Positions 36,003 through 43,899 of a DNA stretch of 64,000 nucleotides are shown here, in pieces. The stretch is taken from assembly GCF_002835935.1 (NCBI RefSeq), contig NZ_PJCF01000012.1:124001-188000 (forward strand), written 5' to 3'. This stretch comes from Paraglaciecola sp. MB-3u-78. GTDB taxonomy: Bacteria > Pseudomonadota > Gammaproteobacteria > Enterobacterales > Alteromonadaceae. Under the pieces are notes generated by a model. The model did not search any database. It was not told the origin of the DNA and saw only the letters and a list, made by a program, of their open reading frames with translations. How positions within the stretch are numbered: position 1 is the stretch's first letter; every line of letters starts with the position of its first letter. A program made the position numbers and the translations under genes.

Positions 36003-36513
36003 TGGGAAGGCCGATTCAAATCTCAAGCCTGCTTTTACGGCAAGAAGGGATGAAAGTGCGGTATTAGCCTGCATGGCCTATGTCGATTTAAATCCTATTC
36101 GCGCCAAGATGGAAACCACGCCAGAAACATCAAAACACACCAGTATTCAACAACGTATTCACGCCTTCATCAAAGGTGAGCAGCCCACAAAACTCATGCG
36201 TTTTGTGGGCAATCATAGACAAGACATGCCTAAAGGCATTGCTTACAGCTTGATTGATTATTGTGAATTAGTGGATTGCACAGGCCGCTGTATTCGAGAC
36301 GATAAAGCAGGTTATATAGAGCAACACCATAGCCCCATTTTAGCGCGCCTCGGCCTCGACTCAGAGCAGTGGTTGACTCTCACTACCGAGTTTGAACAAC
36401 ACTTCAGTACCGCTGTAGGTAGTGAGCATATGTTACAACAATTCAAACATCACACAGACCATCAACGTATACGAGGTATGGCAAAGGCCAGAGTCTTACT
36501 TCAACACGCCTGA

Positions 36514-36732
36514 ACAGTTCAGCATCACACACATTCAAAGCTACCTTCACAACCTGTGCTCAATGGCGTTGCCTGAAATTTGAGAGGGAGGAATGATTTA
36601 GCTGCTTTCAACACGCCACATCCCCAAAAAGCTCAGATTTCGAAATTTAAAATCAAAGAGTCAGAACATACCCATCACTTTATGCTTGTTGATTAGGCTG
36701 TGATTGGGTACTTTATTACTTTGGGTGATGAG
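36514..36732 (+). other. RAYT 3' tail and flank of IS1111-type element
   Basis: A frame reading NTPEQFSITHIQSYLHNLCS suggests that the RAYT reading frame once continued about 25 codons beyond 36513. Nothing else was recognised before the IS1111-type left repeat at 36733. Confidence 0.4.
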
Positions 36733-36809
36733 ATGGACGCTCCCTATTACGGCGTCAATGCGCCAAAATAGTAGTTTCAACCAGACTATTTACATAGGGA
36801 ACATCCAAG

Positions 36810-37841
36810 ATGAAGCTTAGAACAATTACTATCGATTTAGCAAAGACTGTATTTCAGGCTTGTGGCGTGAATGAGCGTATGAAACCGCAGTTTAATACGC
36901 GCTTAAAGCGTGATCAGTTGCTTGACTTTATCCGTCAGCAAGCGCTTACGATGGTGGTGATGGAGGCCTGTTATTCATCCCATTACTGGGGCCGCGAAAT
37001 GGCTAAATTAGGCCATGATGTAAAGCTTATCCCTGCTCAACACGTTACGCCTTTTGTACGGGGCAACAAGAATGACCACAATGATGCGTTTGCAATAGCA
37101 GAAGCCAGTCAACGTCCATTTATCCGTTTTGTGCCGATTAAAACCGAGCACCAGCAAGAAATCTGCTGTTTACACCGTATTCGTGAACGGCTTGGTAAAA
37201 ACAAAGTCGCGTTGAGTAATCAATCCAGAGGGCTATTAAGTGAGTTTGGGGTGGTATTTCCTTGTGGCCACGCAGCATTCTTACATGGCTTAACCAGTAT
37301 CATTGATAACCCTCAATACAGCCACCGATTACAAGATATGGTGATTGATATGTTGAGTGAATATAAAACCACAATTAACCGCTTGAAGCGTATTGAAAAA
37401 CAGTTAACCGAATTTGTCGACGGCTGTGAAAGCGGTAGGATATTGCTCAGTATTCCCGGCATAGGCGTCATTAATGCCTCAGCGTTTTTAGCCTCTATTG
37501 ACAAAGGCCAGGCGTTTAGTAGCTCCAAAGAATTTGCGGTGTGGTTAGGGCTCACGCCCAAGCAACACGCCTCAGGCAACATCAGTAAAATGGGCGGTAT
37601 CACCAAGCGAGGCGACCGCTACTTGCGTAAGCAACTGATACACGGTGCCAGAGCCCTGGTCAGTCGTGCACCTAAAAGTAGCGACCCGTTAGCCCTATGG
37701 GCCATGAAACTTCGCGTCACAAAACCATTTAATAAAGTAGCAGTCGCGATGGCCCACCGCCTTGCCCGGCTGATATGGGTATTGCTCACACGTCAAGAGC
37801 ACTATCGCGCAATGCCGGCTTCTTTAGAGGTCAGTGCTTAA
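36810..37841 (+). CDS. IS110/IS1111 DEDD transposase
   Basis: The 343-residue recombinase has an N-terminal RuvC-like DEDD domain: TIDLAKTVFQACGV (first Asp), TMVVMEACYSSHYWGREM (Glu) and VRGNKNDHNDAFAIAEASQR (two Asp). The C-terminal Tnp_20 domain reads LLSIPGIGVINASAFLASI and FAVWLGLTPKQHASGNISKM, with the catalytic serine in HASG, then GGITKRGDRYLRKQLIHGA. It acts with a structured RNA from its own non-coding end to pick targets. The frame is intact. Confidence 0.93.
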   Translation: MKLRTITIDLAKTVFQACGVNERMKPQFNTRLKRDQLLDFIRQQALTMVVMEACYSSHYWGREMAKLGHDVKLIPAQHVTPFVRGNKNDHNDAFAIAEASQRPFIRFVPIKTEHQQEICCLHRIRERLGKNKVALSNQSRGLLSEFGVVFPCGHAAFLHGLTSIIDNPQYSHRLQDMVIDMLSEYKTTINRLKRIEKQLTEFVDGCESGRILLSIPGIGVINASAFLASIDKGQAFSSSKEFAVWLGLTPKQHASGNISKMGGITKRGDRYLRKQLIHGARALVSRAPKSSDPLALWAMKLRVTKPFNKVAVAMAHRLARLIWVLLTRQEHYRAMPASLEVSA

Positions 37842-38236
37842 TATGAAACCCTTTACGTTATCCCTGTTTAGCTCAATTCCGATCAAGACAAAGGCTTTAA
37901 GCCTGTTTGGGTGTTGTGGAAGGCAAGACACGGGATAACACCTAGTTTACCCACCCCGCTAGTCATAAAATGATGAAGAAAACGGTCTATCCTACCTCAT
38001 CAAAGCCAGACCAGGACACGGATAATAATCCGAATGGGTGTTTTAAAGGCGATAAGGTTCGGAGTTCATCAGAGGCCAGTGTTGATAAAACCAACGCTAA
38101 TAAAGAGCCTGAATATATGTCAGAACTAACCACTTTTAGACTGCCTTCAACACAACGGACTAGCGGTAATACACGATTAAAAGAGTCATTCATGCTAAAA
38201 ATTAGCGCGAAGGGGCAAGTAGTAAGTTGACATCAC
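37842..38236 (+). ncRNA. Candidate seekRNA/bridge-RNA region of IS1111 element
   Basis: In the IS1111 group the guide RNA that specifies target and donor is encoded in the non-coding segment between the transposase stop and the right inverted repeat. Here that segment is about 395 bp. A weak 86-codon frame inside it (37970-38230) has no family pattern and is unlikely to be a gene. RNA limits and guide loops were not resolved by eye. Confidence 0.4.
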
Positions 38237-38287
38237 GGGAGCGTCCATATATGTCTTATTTAGGTTTTATATTTTAAGGAGGAATTT

Positions 38288-38671
38288 ATGCTCAAAGGCT
38301 ATATATTACTTCTAATTTTTCTATCGTTTGGAGCACAAGCTGGGTGCTCTATTAGTGATGAAATGAGAGAACAAAATAACTTTAAGTATGCGGGTGAAAT
38401 ATCAATAGACGTAAGGTTAATTGAACAAAATTACTCAGTACTGATCTCTGCACCAAAAACACTTAATTCCGAACCGTTTGTTGGTTTTCACTTAGTTGGT
38501 GACAGTTTTGAAAACCCTGTATTTGCTGCACCACTTGCCAGCTTTGAAGAAGATGATAAATTTAAAACTTGGTTCGTAATAGACGCCGGTTTAATTCGTA
38601 AACACTTAGTTATCACTTCATTTGGAGAGGATTGTGGTTTTGATGTTACAAAGGAAGTTGTCTACCAATGA
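38288..38671 (+). CDS. Unknown secreted protein, first gene of a cassette-like pair
   Basis: The 127-residue protein has a signal peptide (LKGYILLLIFLSFGAQA, cleavage likely before GCSISDEM). The sequence AQAGC could also serve as a lipobox. The mature part carries cysteines near both ends (GCSIS and EDCGF). A strong Shine-Dalgarno AAGGAGG lies 6 bp upstream of the ATG. The stop overlaps the start of the next gene (ATGA). The pair lies between the IS1111-type element and an attC-like site. Family not recognised. Confidence 0.6.
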   Translation: MLKGYILLLIFLSFGAQAGCSISDEMREQNNFKYAGEISIDVRLIEQNYSVLISAPKTLNSEPFVGFHLVGDSFENPVFAAPLASFEEDDKFKTWFVIDAGLIRKHLVITSFGEDCGFDVTKEVVYQ

Positions 38672-39045
38672 AATATATAAACAGGCTCCTGAAAAACGCT
38701 TCTCAAACTAGTCAGCTAAAGCCAAAGTGGAATCAGTTTAATTCATTTGTTGGATTGGTTGGATTTTTTTCGGGTTTAGCAGTTTGGGTTGGATTGTTGT
38801 TATGGATATTGTCTTTTCAATTTGAGATCACACAGCAACCCTTGAATCAATGGCCATATGGCTCAGGTTTTTTAGCTATACCTCTTGGAATCTTGTCGAT
38901 GATAGTTATAACTATGCCATTAATGCAAATCTTCGCATTTCTTTGTTCAGTTTTCTTGGTTGTAATCGGCAAAATGACGATGTCTCAGGCCAAAGGTTAT
39001 GCGATAACCAATGAATATCCAAAGGAGTGGTTGAATGTCATATAA
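38668..39045 (+). CDS. Unknown membrane protein, second gene of a cassette-like pair
   Basis: The 125-residue protein has two membrane spans, SFVGLVGFFSGLAVWVGLLL (about 27-46) and a second around SGFLAIPLGILSMIVITMPL, with a third hydrophobic run in FAFLCSVFLVVIG. It overlaps the preceding gene by 4 bp. Its stop codon (TAA of ATATAACA) is part of the attC-like site that follows, which is the usual arrangement of an integron cassette. Family not recognised. Confidence 0.6.
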   Translation: MKYINRLLKNASQTSQLKPKWNQFNSFVGLVGFFSGLAVWVGLLLWILSFQFEITQQPLNQWPYGSGFLAIPLGILSMIVITMPLMQIFAFLCSVFLVVIGKMTMSQAKGYAITNEYPKEWLNVI

Positions 39046-39110
39046 CAAAAAATTTGAAGACGGACATTTTGGAAGAACGCCAAAACCCCGCCTAAATTGG
39101 TGTTAGGTGC
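39041..39110 (+). other. attC-like integron recombination site
   Basis: The 70-bp imperfect palindrome begins TATAACA and ends with the core GTTAGGTGC, which fits GTTRRRY. The arms pair as TAACA/TGTTA and AATTT/AAATT with GC-rich inner pairs (GACGG with CCGCC). It starts at the stop codon of the preceding gene and ends about 35 bp before the BrnT start, as expected for a cassette junction. Confidence 0.55.
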
Positions 39111-39147
39111 TTGATGACATACGGCACACAATGCTACACTTCAACAC

Positions 39148-39426
39148 ATGAAAATATTCGATTGGAATCCTGACAAAAACAAGCTCCTAATTGAAGAGCG
39201 CGGTATCTCATTTGAAGATGTTATTTACCATCTTCAAATGAGATGCCTATTAGATGATTTGAAACACTCAAATCAGGAAAGATATCCTAATCAGCGCATT
39301 TTCATCATCAATATTGAGAACTACGCATATCTGGTTCCATATATTGAAACTGATGAAGAAATTTTCTTAAAAACAGTTATTCCTAGTCGCAAGGCTACCA
39401 AGTTATATATAGGTGAAAAGCCATGA
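39148..39426 (+). CDS. brnT: BrnT-type ribonuclease toxin
   Basis: The 92-residue protein has the BrnT pattern: IFDWNPDKNKLLIEERGISF (about 3-22), followed by ERYPNQRIFIINIENY and, near the end, TVIPSRKATKLYIGEK. BrnT has a RelE-like fold and cleaves RNA. The usual order is toxin first, then BrnA, and this holds here, with a 4-bp overlap. It sits directly after an attC-like site, and TA modules are typical stabilisers of cassette arrays. Confidence 0.85.
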   Translation: MKIFDWNPDKNKLLIEERGISFEDVIYHLQMRCLLDDLKHSNQERYPNQRIFIINIENYAYLVPYIETDEEIFLKTVIPSRKATKLYIGEKP

Positions 39427-39725
39427 ATAAAGCAAAATTGGACAAAGAAGAACGAGACTTACTCGATGATTTTGAGAGTGGTAACTTTACTTCTACGCTA
39501 ACAGAAAGCCGCAAGTCCGAAATCCAAGCATCTGCAGAGAATACTTTCAAAAAAGATAAGCGTATTAATATTCGCCTGTCTGGACATGATTTATCCGCAA
39601 TCCAACGTCGTGCTTTGGAAGAAGGCATTCCATATCAAACATTGGTAGCTAGTGTTCTTCATAAATATGTATCTGGCACTTTGCAAGATATTACAGCTAA
39701 TAAGTTTAGCAAGCGGACGCGATAA
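39423..39725 (+). CDS. brnA: BrnA-type antitoxin
   Basis: The 100-residue protein has an acidic N-terminal toxin-binding part (DKEERDLLDDFESGNFTSTL) and a C-terminal ribbon-helix-helix: KRINIRLSGHDLSAIQRRAL (about 56-75) and GIPYQTLVASVLHKYVSG (about 79-96). It neutralises BrnT and represses the operon. The gene overlaps brnT by 4 bp. No attC-like site was recognised after it, where the IS1182 remnant begins about 125 bp later. Confidence 0.82.
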   Translation: MNKAKLDKEERDLLDDFESGNFTSTLTESRKSEIQASAENTFKKDKRINIRLSGHDLSAIQRRALEEGIPYQTLVASVLHKYVSGTLQDITANKFSKRTR

Positions 39726-39851
39726 AACAGCGCCGCTTCTAAAAGCGTTGAGGCTGTAGAATTTCTCCTAAGTAGAACATTTTCATGTTCTTCTTATTAC
39801 TTTTCAATTGTCTGTTTTTTAACCTTGAACCCCTAGGTTAGCTGTGATCTA

Positions 39852-40699
39852 ATAGATGTTATTCCGCTAGAGATTATATTACTCGGTTATGCCCATGGTT
39901 TAATTAGTAGTCGTCGCATTGCCAAAGCCTGCGAAACCAATATTCACTTTATGAGTGTGCATATCGGGTGATGTACAGCCACATTACACGTCTATCGCGG
40001 GATTTGTGGCAAAGATGCACGAACAAATTGAACCACTTTTTACGCAAGTCCTAATGATATGTGATGAAGAACAGTTAATTGGACGTCACATGTTTGCCAT
40101 TGATGGCTGAGGGCCGGCCCGCTACGAGATAAAGTCAAATGCCAGTAAAGAATGGAGCGGCAAATTCGAAGAGCTTGCGCGTAAAAAGGCCAAATTAGAG
40201 CGTGCCAGTCAACGTATTGTTGAGCGTCATCAAGCGCAAGATGGTTTAGGTGATGAGCTGGTTGTTCACGATTTAAAACAAAAAGAAAAGCTGGATAAAA
40301 GTGCCGATAAAATCACAAGTTTTTTAGCTACTCACCAAGAGAAAACAGGCAGTAAAGGTAAGCCGGTAAAAAGTAATATTACTGACCCAGACAGCGCGAA
40401 AATGGCCTACAATTGCTCCTGCATGATAGGCATATAGTCCATCCATGGACAAAACAACGTCAAAAGGCACTATCCAAGGCTACAACGGGATTGCGATAAA
40501 CGATGATAAAAGCCTTGGAATGACTACGCGATTTACTGCCGATAGCGGCTTGAACAGTGAAGATAATTTAGCCTTCATGTCCAGTAGCGGCTTCGATACT
40601 TATATTGCTGACACTCAGTTTAGAAGCAGAAATCCCCTGTTTAAAGAAAGTGAAACCTACCACACAGAAAAAGACAAGCGTCGCCATAACACCTATTAA
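39852..40699 (+). pseudogene. IS1182-family transposase remnant
   Basis: In successive frames the sequence reads PLEIILLGYAHGLISSRRIA, DVQPHYTSIAGFVAKMHEQI, MICDEEQLIGRHMFAIDG, SNASKEWSGKFEELARKKAK, then GTIQGYNGIAINDDKS and YIADTQFRSRNPLFKESETY. These are segments of the IS1182 DDE transposase in order, with frameshifts, a stop near the first aspartate, and an internal deletion after AINDD. Neither end was found. It separates the BrnTA and YoeB/YefM modules. Confidence 0.8.
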
Positions 40700-40825
40700 A
40701 ACAATTCTTACCCTCTATTTTTATATTGAAGATCAAATTAAGTAATTCATTGAACCCAAATATGAACTCAGATATCGTTTGTGGATAAACTAAATCAATT
40801 TAAAACGAGTTAATCTACAGCCTCG

Positions 40826-41086
40826 TTATATGCCATAGTGGTAGCGCAGTTGAGCAATTAAAATTGTATCATCTTGCTGTTTATATACGATGCGATGTTC
40901 ATCATTAATTCGACGAGACCAATACCCTGATAGCCCGTGCTTTAAAGGCTCAGGTTTTCCAATGCCCTCATTTGGTGTTCTTTGGATATCTTTTATGAGT
41001 ACATTGATTCGTTTGAATATTTTTTTGTCTGTAGTTTGCCAGTATAGATATTGTTCCCAAGCCTTAGTTGAAAAGGTGAGTTTCAC
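40826..41086 (-). CDS. yoeB: YoeB-type RNase toxin
   Basis: The 86-residue ribosome-dependent mRNA interferase matches YoeB: FSTKAWEQYLYWQTTDKKIF (about 5-24), RTPNEGIGKPEPLKHGLSGY (about 36-55), WSRRINDEHRIVYKQQDD and the C-terminal LRYHYGI with the catalytic His and Tyr. It overlaps the antitoxin gene by 4 bp. Its stop is followed by ATAACGAGG, which looks like the beginning of an attC-type palindrome. Confidence 0.93.
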   Translation of the reverse strand: MKLTFSTKAWEQYLYWQTTDKKIFKRINVLIKDIQRTPNEGIGKPEPLKHGLSGYWSRRINDEHRIVYKQQDDTILIAQLRYHYGI

Positions 41087-41355
41087 TCGATAAGCTCTCT
41101 TTGGGTTCCATTGCCAGCTTCAAGTTCGGTAATAGAATCAAGCAAGCTTATAGCATTAGCTGGAGATCTGAGTAGATATGTGGTTTCTTGCATTGCGTTA
41201 TAGTCTTCTAGAGACATCATCACAACAGGAGCTTCACTTTTACGAGTTATAATAACTGGCGCATGATCATTACAAACATGCGCCATTGTGTTTGCTAAAT
41301 TTGCTCTAGCTGCTGTATAGCTTATTGCATCCATAGTGGACTCCAAAGTGTTCAT
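41083..41355 (-). CDS. yefM: YefM-type antitoxin (Phd/YefM family)
   Basis: The 90-residue protein shows the Phd/YefM fold: MDAISYTAARANLANTMAHV (about 8-27), PVIITRKSEAPVVMMSLEDY (about 34-53) and YLLRSPANAISLLDSI (about 59-74), followed by a toxin-binding tail. An alternative start is the second methionine (MDAISY), which matches the usual family start. It represses its own operon together with YoeB. An attC-like site lies about 35 bp upstream, in the orientation expected if yefM-yoeB is a cassette read on the minus strand. Confidence 0.92.
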   Translation of the reverse strand: MNTLESTMDAISYTAARANLANTMAHVCNDHAPVIITRKSEAPVVMMSLEDYNAMQETTYLLRSPANAISLLDSITELEAGNGTQRELIE

Positions 41356-41386
41356 GTACGTTTATTTGTACAGTTTAGCGTAATGG

Positions 41387-41460
41387 CACATAACAATCCA
41401 ATTAATCCGACCTCAACTCGCTGCGCTCTTTGCGGTGGTTTATTGGGGCGTTGTTACTCC
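41387..41460 (-). other. attC-like site preceding the yefM-yoeB cassette
   Basis: Read on the minus strand, the site begins GAGTAACAACG and ends ATTGTTATGTGC. The arms pair as TAACAA/TTGTTA and CCAATAA/TTAATTGG, with unpaired extra bases on one strand, as in real attC sites. The central part is GC-richer. The core GTTATGT resembles Vibrio-type GTTATGC rather than the strict GTTRRRY consensus. Confidence 0.45.
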
Positions 41461-41596
41461 ATCAGGCATTGCGGCTTTCTTTAACATCATCCGCGAGCCA
41501 GGATTTGATGAGGGATTGATAGGGCATATCTCGTTTATTGGCTTCAGTTTTAAATTTAGGGGTGGTTTAGCCAAGTGTTGGTGCTAAGGAGTTGTT

Positions 41597-42085
41597 TTGA
41601 GTAAAGTCGTAATTTTCGGAAATTCAGGTTCTGGTAAATCTACTCTGGCAACAGAGTTGGCATTGAAAAATCAGTTAGCTCATTTAGACCTAGATACTAT
41701 TGCATGGAAAGCTAGTAAAACACCGGAACGACAAACAATTTTAGAATCAAGTAAATCGATAAATGACTTTTTGATTGTACATAATAACTGGGTTATTGAA
41801 GGCTGTTATGCCGATTTGCTAGAAATTGTTACTTCTAAAGCTGATAAAGTCGTTTTCCTAAATTTGCCAGTTTCCGCTTGTGTGGCAAACGCTAGAAATC
41901 GACCTTGGGAGCCTCACAAATATAAAAGCAAAGAGGCTCAGGACGAAAATTTAGATATGCTAATCGATTGGATTTCACAATATACATCTCGTAATGATAC
42001 ATTTTCAAAAGTAGCGCACCAAAAGTTATTTGAAGAATTCCCAGGAAAAAAAACAATGTACGTGTCAAATGAGAGTCGTACATAA
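41597..42085 (+). CDS. FlaR-like P-loop nucleoside kinase (DNA topology modulation family)
   Basis: The 162-residue protein has Walker A GNSGSGKSTLA (about 8-18), LDLDTIAWK (about 30-38), VIEGCYADLLEIV (about 60-72), a Walker B-like KVVFLNLP, and the lid region ARNRPWEPHKY. This is the pattern of small adenylate-kinase-like proteins often annotated as topology modulation protein FlaR, whose substrate is not settled. It begins with a TTG or an internal start near GGAGTTGTTTTGAGTAAAG. The stop is followed by CATAACAAGG, again like the start of an attC. Such genes are frequent integron cassettes. Confidence 0.75.
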   Translation: MSKVVIFGNSGSGKSTLATELALKNQLAHLDLDTIAWKASKTPERQTILESSKSINDFLIVHNNWVIEGCYADLLEIVTSKADKVVFLNLPVSACVANARNRPWEPHKYKSKEAQDENLDMLIDWISQYTSRNDTFSKVAHQKLFEEFPGKKTMYVSNESRT

Positions 42086-42325
42086 CAAGGTAAAGCACAA
42101 TCGCCCACAAAAAGCGCTCGCCCGTGTTTGAGGCTTTAGAAAAAGGTCAGTGCCAAAAAGCTGTAGTGCGCTACGTAAAATATTTATGTTGTTTCATGGT
42201 TAAACCTACCTAGATTTAACGAAGCGACAGGTTTATAAGGGCAATGTTGGCTGATTGTTACATTGAATTTTAAGTTGAAGATTATTCTAGCCTCTGGTTA
42301 TCTATGTATTTAGAGTGGAGTTTCT

Positions 42326-42433
42326 ATGTCTTTTGAGAGAATAATGGGATTGGAGGCTGATGATGAGGTATATCAACAATATCGTGAACATATGATCGCT
42401 TTTTTGAGACTGTCATTTTATCTGTTCGACTAA
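42326..42433 (+). pseudogene. N-terminal fragment of a DUF1330-like protein
   Basis: The frame encodes 35 residues, MSFERIMGLEADDEVYQQYR then EHMIAFLRLSFYLFD. It matches by memory the N-terminus of DUF1330-type small proteins (SFERIxGLxVxDDxxYxxYR), which normally run about 95 residues. The rest is missing. A GGAG Shine-Dalgarno lies upstream, so it may still be translated. Confidence 0.45.
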
Positions 42434-42722
42434 TCATTCTCTATTCATTTAAGGTACAAAATCCCATTATTGAGAGTGTTAGTAGCTGGCACTTTAAGAG
42501 CCTTTGATTGTTGTTTTTTTATTTAATCAAAACAGGAAAGAAATTAAACAAACTATGTTCCATTCCCTATAGATACTATCAGTAAATGAATGGTGGATAT
42601 GAGTGACTCGTAATCACTTAGTCACAAGCCTCTAAACAACATATATAAACTCTACTGCAGATCTTGAGCGCTAATTATATATTGTCTACAATAGCGCACT
42701 TTTTTTAATTCAGGTCATCAAC
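42434..42722. other. Intergenic, nothing recognised
   Basis: AT-rich stretch ahead of the DUF3297 gene, probably containing its promoter. No repeat or gene is supported. Confidence 0.4.
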
Positions 42723-42971
42723 ATGAACGATACTAAATCGCTACCAGACTTACCGGATCGCCTTTCGAGTAATACCAAAAGCCCACATCATGTGGAAGAA
42801 ATTTTTGAACACAACATAGGTATTTTGTTGAATGGCAAAGAGCGTACCAATGTCGAGGAATATTGCATCAGTGAAGGATGGGTAAAAATCCCTTCTCCTA
42901 AAGCGTTGGACCGTCGTGGACAGCCACTTCTCATCACCCTAAAAGGAGTCGTTGAAGCTTTCTATAGTTAA
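42723..42971 (+). CDS. DUF3297-family protein
   Basis: The 82-residue protein shows the DUF3297 pattern: LPDLPDRLSSNTKSPHH (about 7-23), IGILLNGKERTNVEEYCISE (about 32-51), GWVKIPSPKALDRRGQPLLI (about 52-71) and the closing LKGVVEAFY. Length and ending fit the family. The function is unknown; the family is small, cytosolic and widespread in proteobacteria. It lies alone at the right border of the accessory region. Confidence 0.88.
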   Translation: MNDTKSLPDLPDRLSSNTKSPHHVEEIFEHNIGILLNGKERTNVEEYCISEGWVKIPSPKALDRRGQPLLITLKGVVEAFYS

Positions 42972-43304
42972 GTCGTTTTGCTCTATGGGTGTTAGACGCG
43001 TATATAATTAAGGAGAGGTCGCGCGCTTGTTCCGCGACTTCATCCTGTTTTTGGACTGGCCTAGTGTGGAGGGGGGCTGCTTATATAGTCAATATATTGA
43101 AGAGGGCACAGGAGTAGCAGATCGTTGTTGTGACGTACCTTTTTTATCGCCAAATCTGGTGGATACCCCTATTTGTATGCCTTGAGGTCTAAGTCAAAAA
43201 TAACATTGTTTCGTTTGAAATTTCACAGGAACAATTACTCTCTGCTTGGTTCTTTATTGAATATAGCGAGCAATAAATTATGATAATCGTTAAGGAAGGA
43301 TGCA
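42972..43304. other. Intergenic; small hairpin near 43018
   Basis: No gene. A short stem GTCGCG/CGCGAC (about 43018-43038) is visible but has no T-run. A GTTAGAC block near 42991 resembles an integron core but has no matching arm. The segment should carry the promoter of the DUF1499 lipoprotein gene. Confidence 0.4.
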
Positions 43305-43751
43305 ATGCATAAGCAAATTTCAATTGTTCTATTAAGCTTTGTTTTTTTGATGGGATGCTCTGGAACCTTGCCTAAATTGGGTGTCATGAGTGATCAATTA
43401 ACACCATGTCCTAGCACTCCAAACTGTGTGAGTAGTCAAGCAACAGATAAAGAGCATTATATACAGCCCATTCATTTCACTGGAACACCGCAAGATGCAC
43501 AAGATAGACTGTTACAAATATTAAACACTTTGGAACGAACAGAAATAATAGTCGTTCAGGAAAATTATATCCGTGTAGCCTTTACGTCTAAAATATTCCA
43601 ATTTGTTGATGATGTTGAGTTTTATTTTCCAGCAACAGACACCGAACACATTATTATAAATTTCAGGTCGGCATCACGTATTGGATATTCAGATCTTGGG
43701 GCTAACCAAAAACGAATTGAACAGATTAGAGATACATTTAAAGAATATTAA
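43305..43751 (+). CDS. DUF1499-family lipoprotein
   Basis: The 148-residue protein has a lipoprotein signal (ISIVLLSFVFLMGC, modified cysteine about residue 18). The DUF1499 domain follows: LTPCPSTPNCVSSQATDKEH (about 32-51) with its paired cysteines, then YIRVAFTSKIFQFVDDVEFY and RSASRIGYSDLGANQKRIEQ, the conserved R-S-x-S-R-x-G-x-x-D block. The Shine-Dalgarno AAGGA precedes the ATG. Function unknown. A terminator-like hairpin follows. Confidence 0.9.
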   Translation: MHKQISIVLLSFVFLMGCSGTLPKLGVMSDQLTPCPSTPNCVSSQATDKEHYIQPIHFTGTPQDAQDRLLQILNTLERTEIIVVQENYIRVAFTSKIFQFVDDVEFYFPATDTEHIIINFRSASRIGYSDLGANQKRIEQIRDTFKEY

Positions 43752-43782
43752 TCGTAATAAGAATATTATAAAAAGTGAATCT

Positions 43783-43814
43783 ACTAGCCAATCATGGTGG
43801 GCTAGTTGGGTTTT
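43783..43814 (+). terminator. Probable intrinsic terminator after DUF1499 gene
   Basis: The stem ACTAGCC/GGCTAGT has a 10-nt loop and is followed by TGGGTTTT. The 7-bp stem and short T-run make it a modest terminator, about 30 bp after the stop. Confidence 0.45.
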
Positions 43815-43899
43815 CTCAAGGTTGCCATTATCTCGTGTTTTAGCTGATTATGGCTTTGTTAGGCTATTAAAGAGCTTTTTATGTGGATAATCCTGATAT

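Larger units (their letters stand above)
34225..36513 (+). pseudogene. RAYT/IS200-like Y1 (HUH) transposase, multiply disrupted
   Basis: The reconstructed protein starts at 34225 with a stop at codon 3. It then reads VSLIDTPYYHCVSRCVRRSF and GTDKYMGQSYEHRRGWVEER, and continues to YDISWL, where an ISAs1 element is inserted (34644-35856). It resumes in frame as MRNLNEYIVREANKEDACTG, is interrupted again by a 72-nt three-hairpin element at 35931, and continues WEGRFKSQA. After a further frameshift near 36030 comes ACMAYVDLNPIRAKMETTPE to the end at 36513. In the HUH motif the usual NHTH is NYTH here, so one metal-binding histidine is lost. RAYT-type enzymes mobilise REP hairpins in other bacteria. 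Confidence 0.88.
36733..38248 (+). mobile_element. IS110-family element, IS1111 group
   Basis: Subterminal inverted repeats ATGGACGCTCCC (36733-36744) and GGGAGCGTCCAT (38237-38248), a DEDD transposase and a long non-coding 3' segment (37842-38236) are the hallmarks of the IS1111 group. These elements lack target duplications and lie a few bases outside the subterminal repeats. Some IS1111 members target attC sites of integron cassettes. The genes that follow here look like cassettes. Confidence 0.85.

Noticed and set aside
37970-38230. 86-residue frame after the IS1111 transposase
   Set aside because: It lies in the segment expected to encode the guide RNA and shows no domain.
40700-40825. 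Possible attC after yoeB (ATAACGAGG ... CTCGTT)
   Set aside because: The arms are too close together for a normal attC. It could be a decayed site or a small hairpin, so it is only mentioned in the context of the array.
43840-43870. GTTAGGC core near 43858 as an attC
   Set aside because: No complementary arm is found upstream; the match is probably chance.
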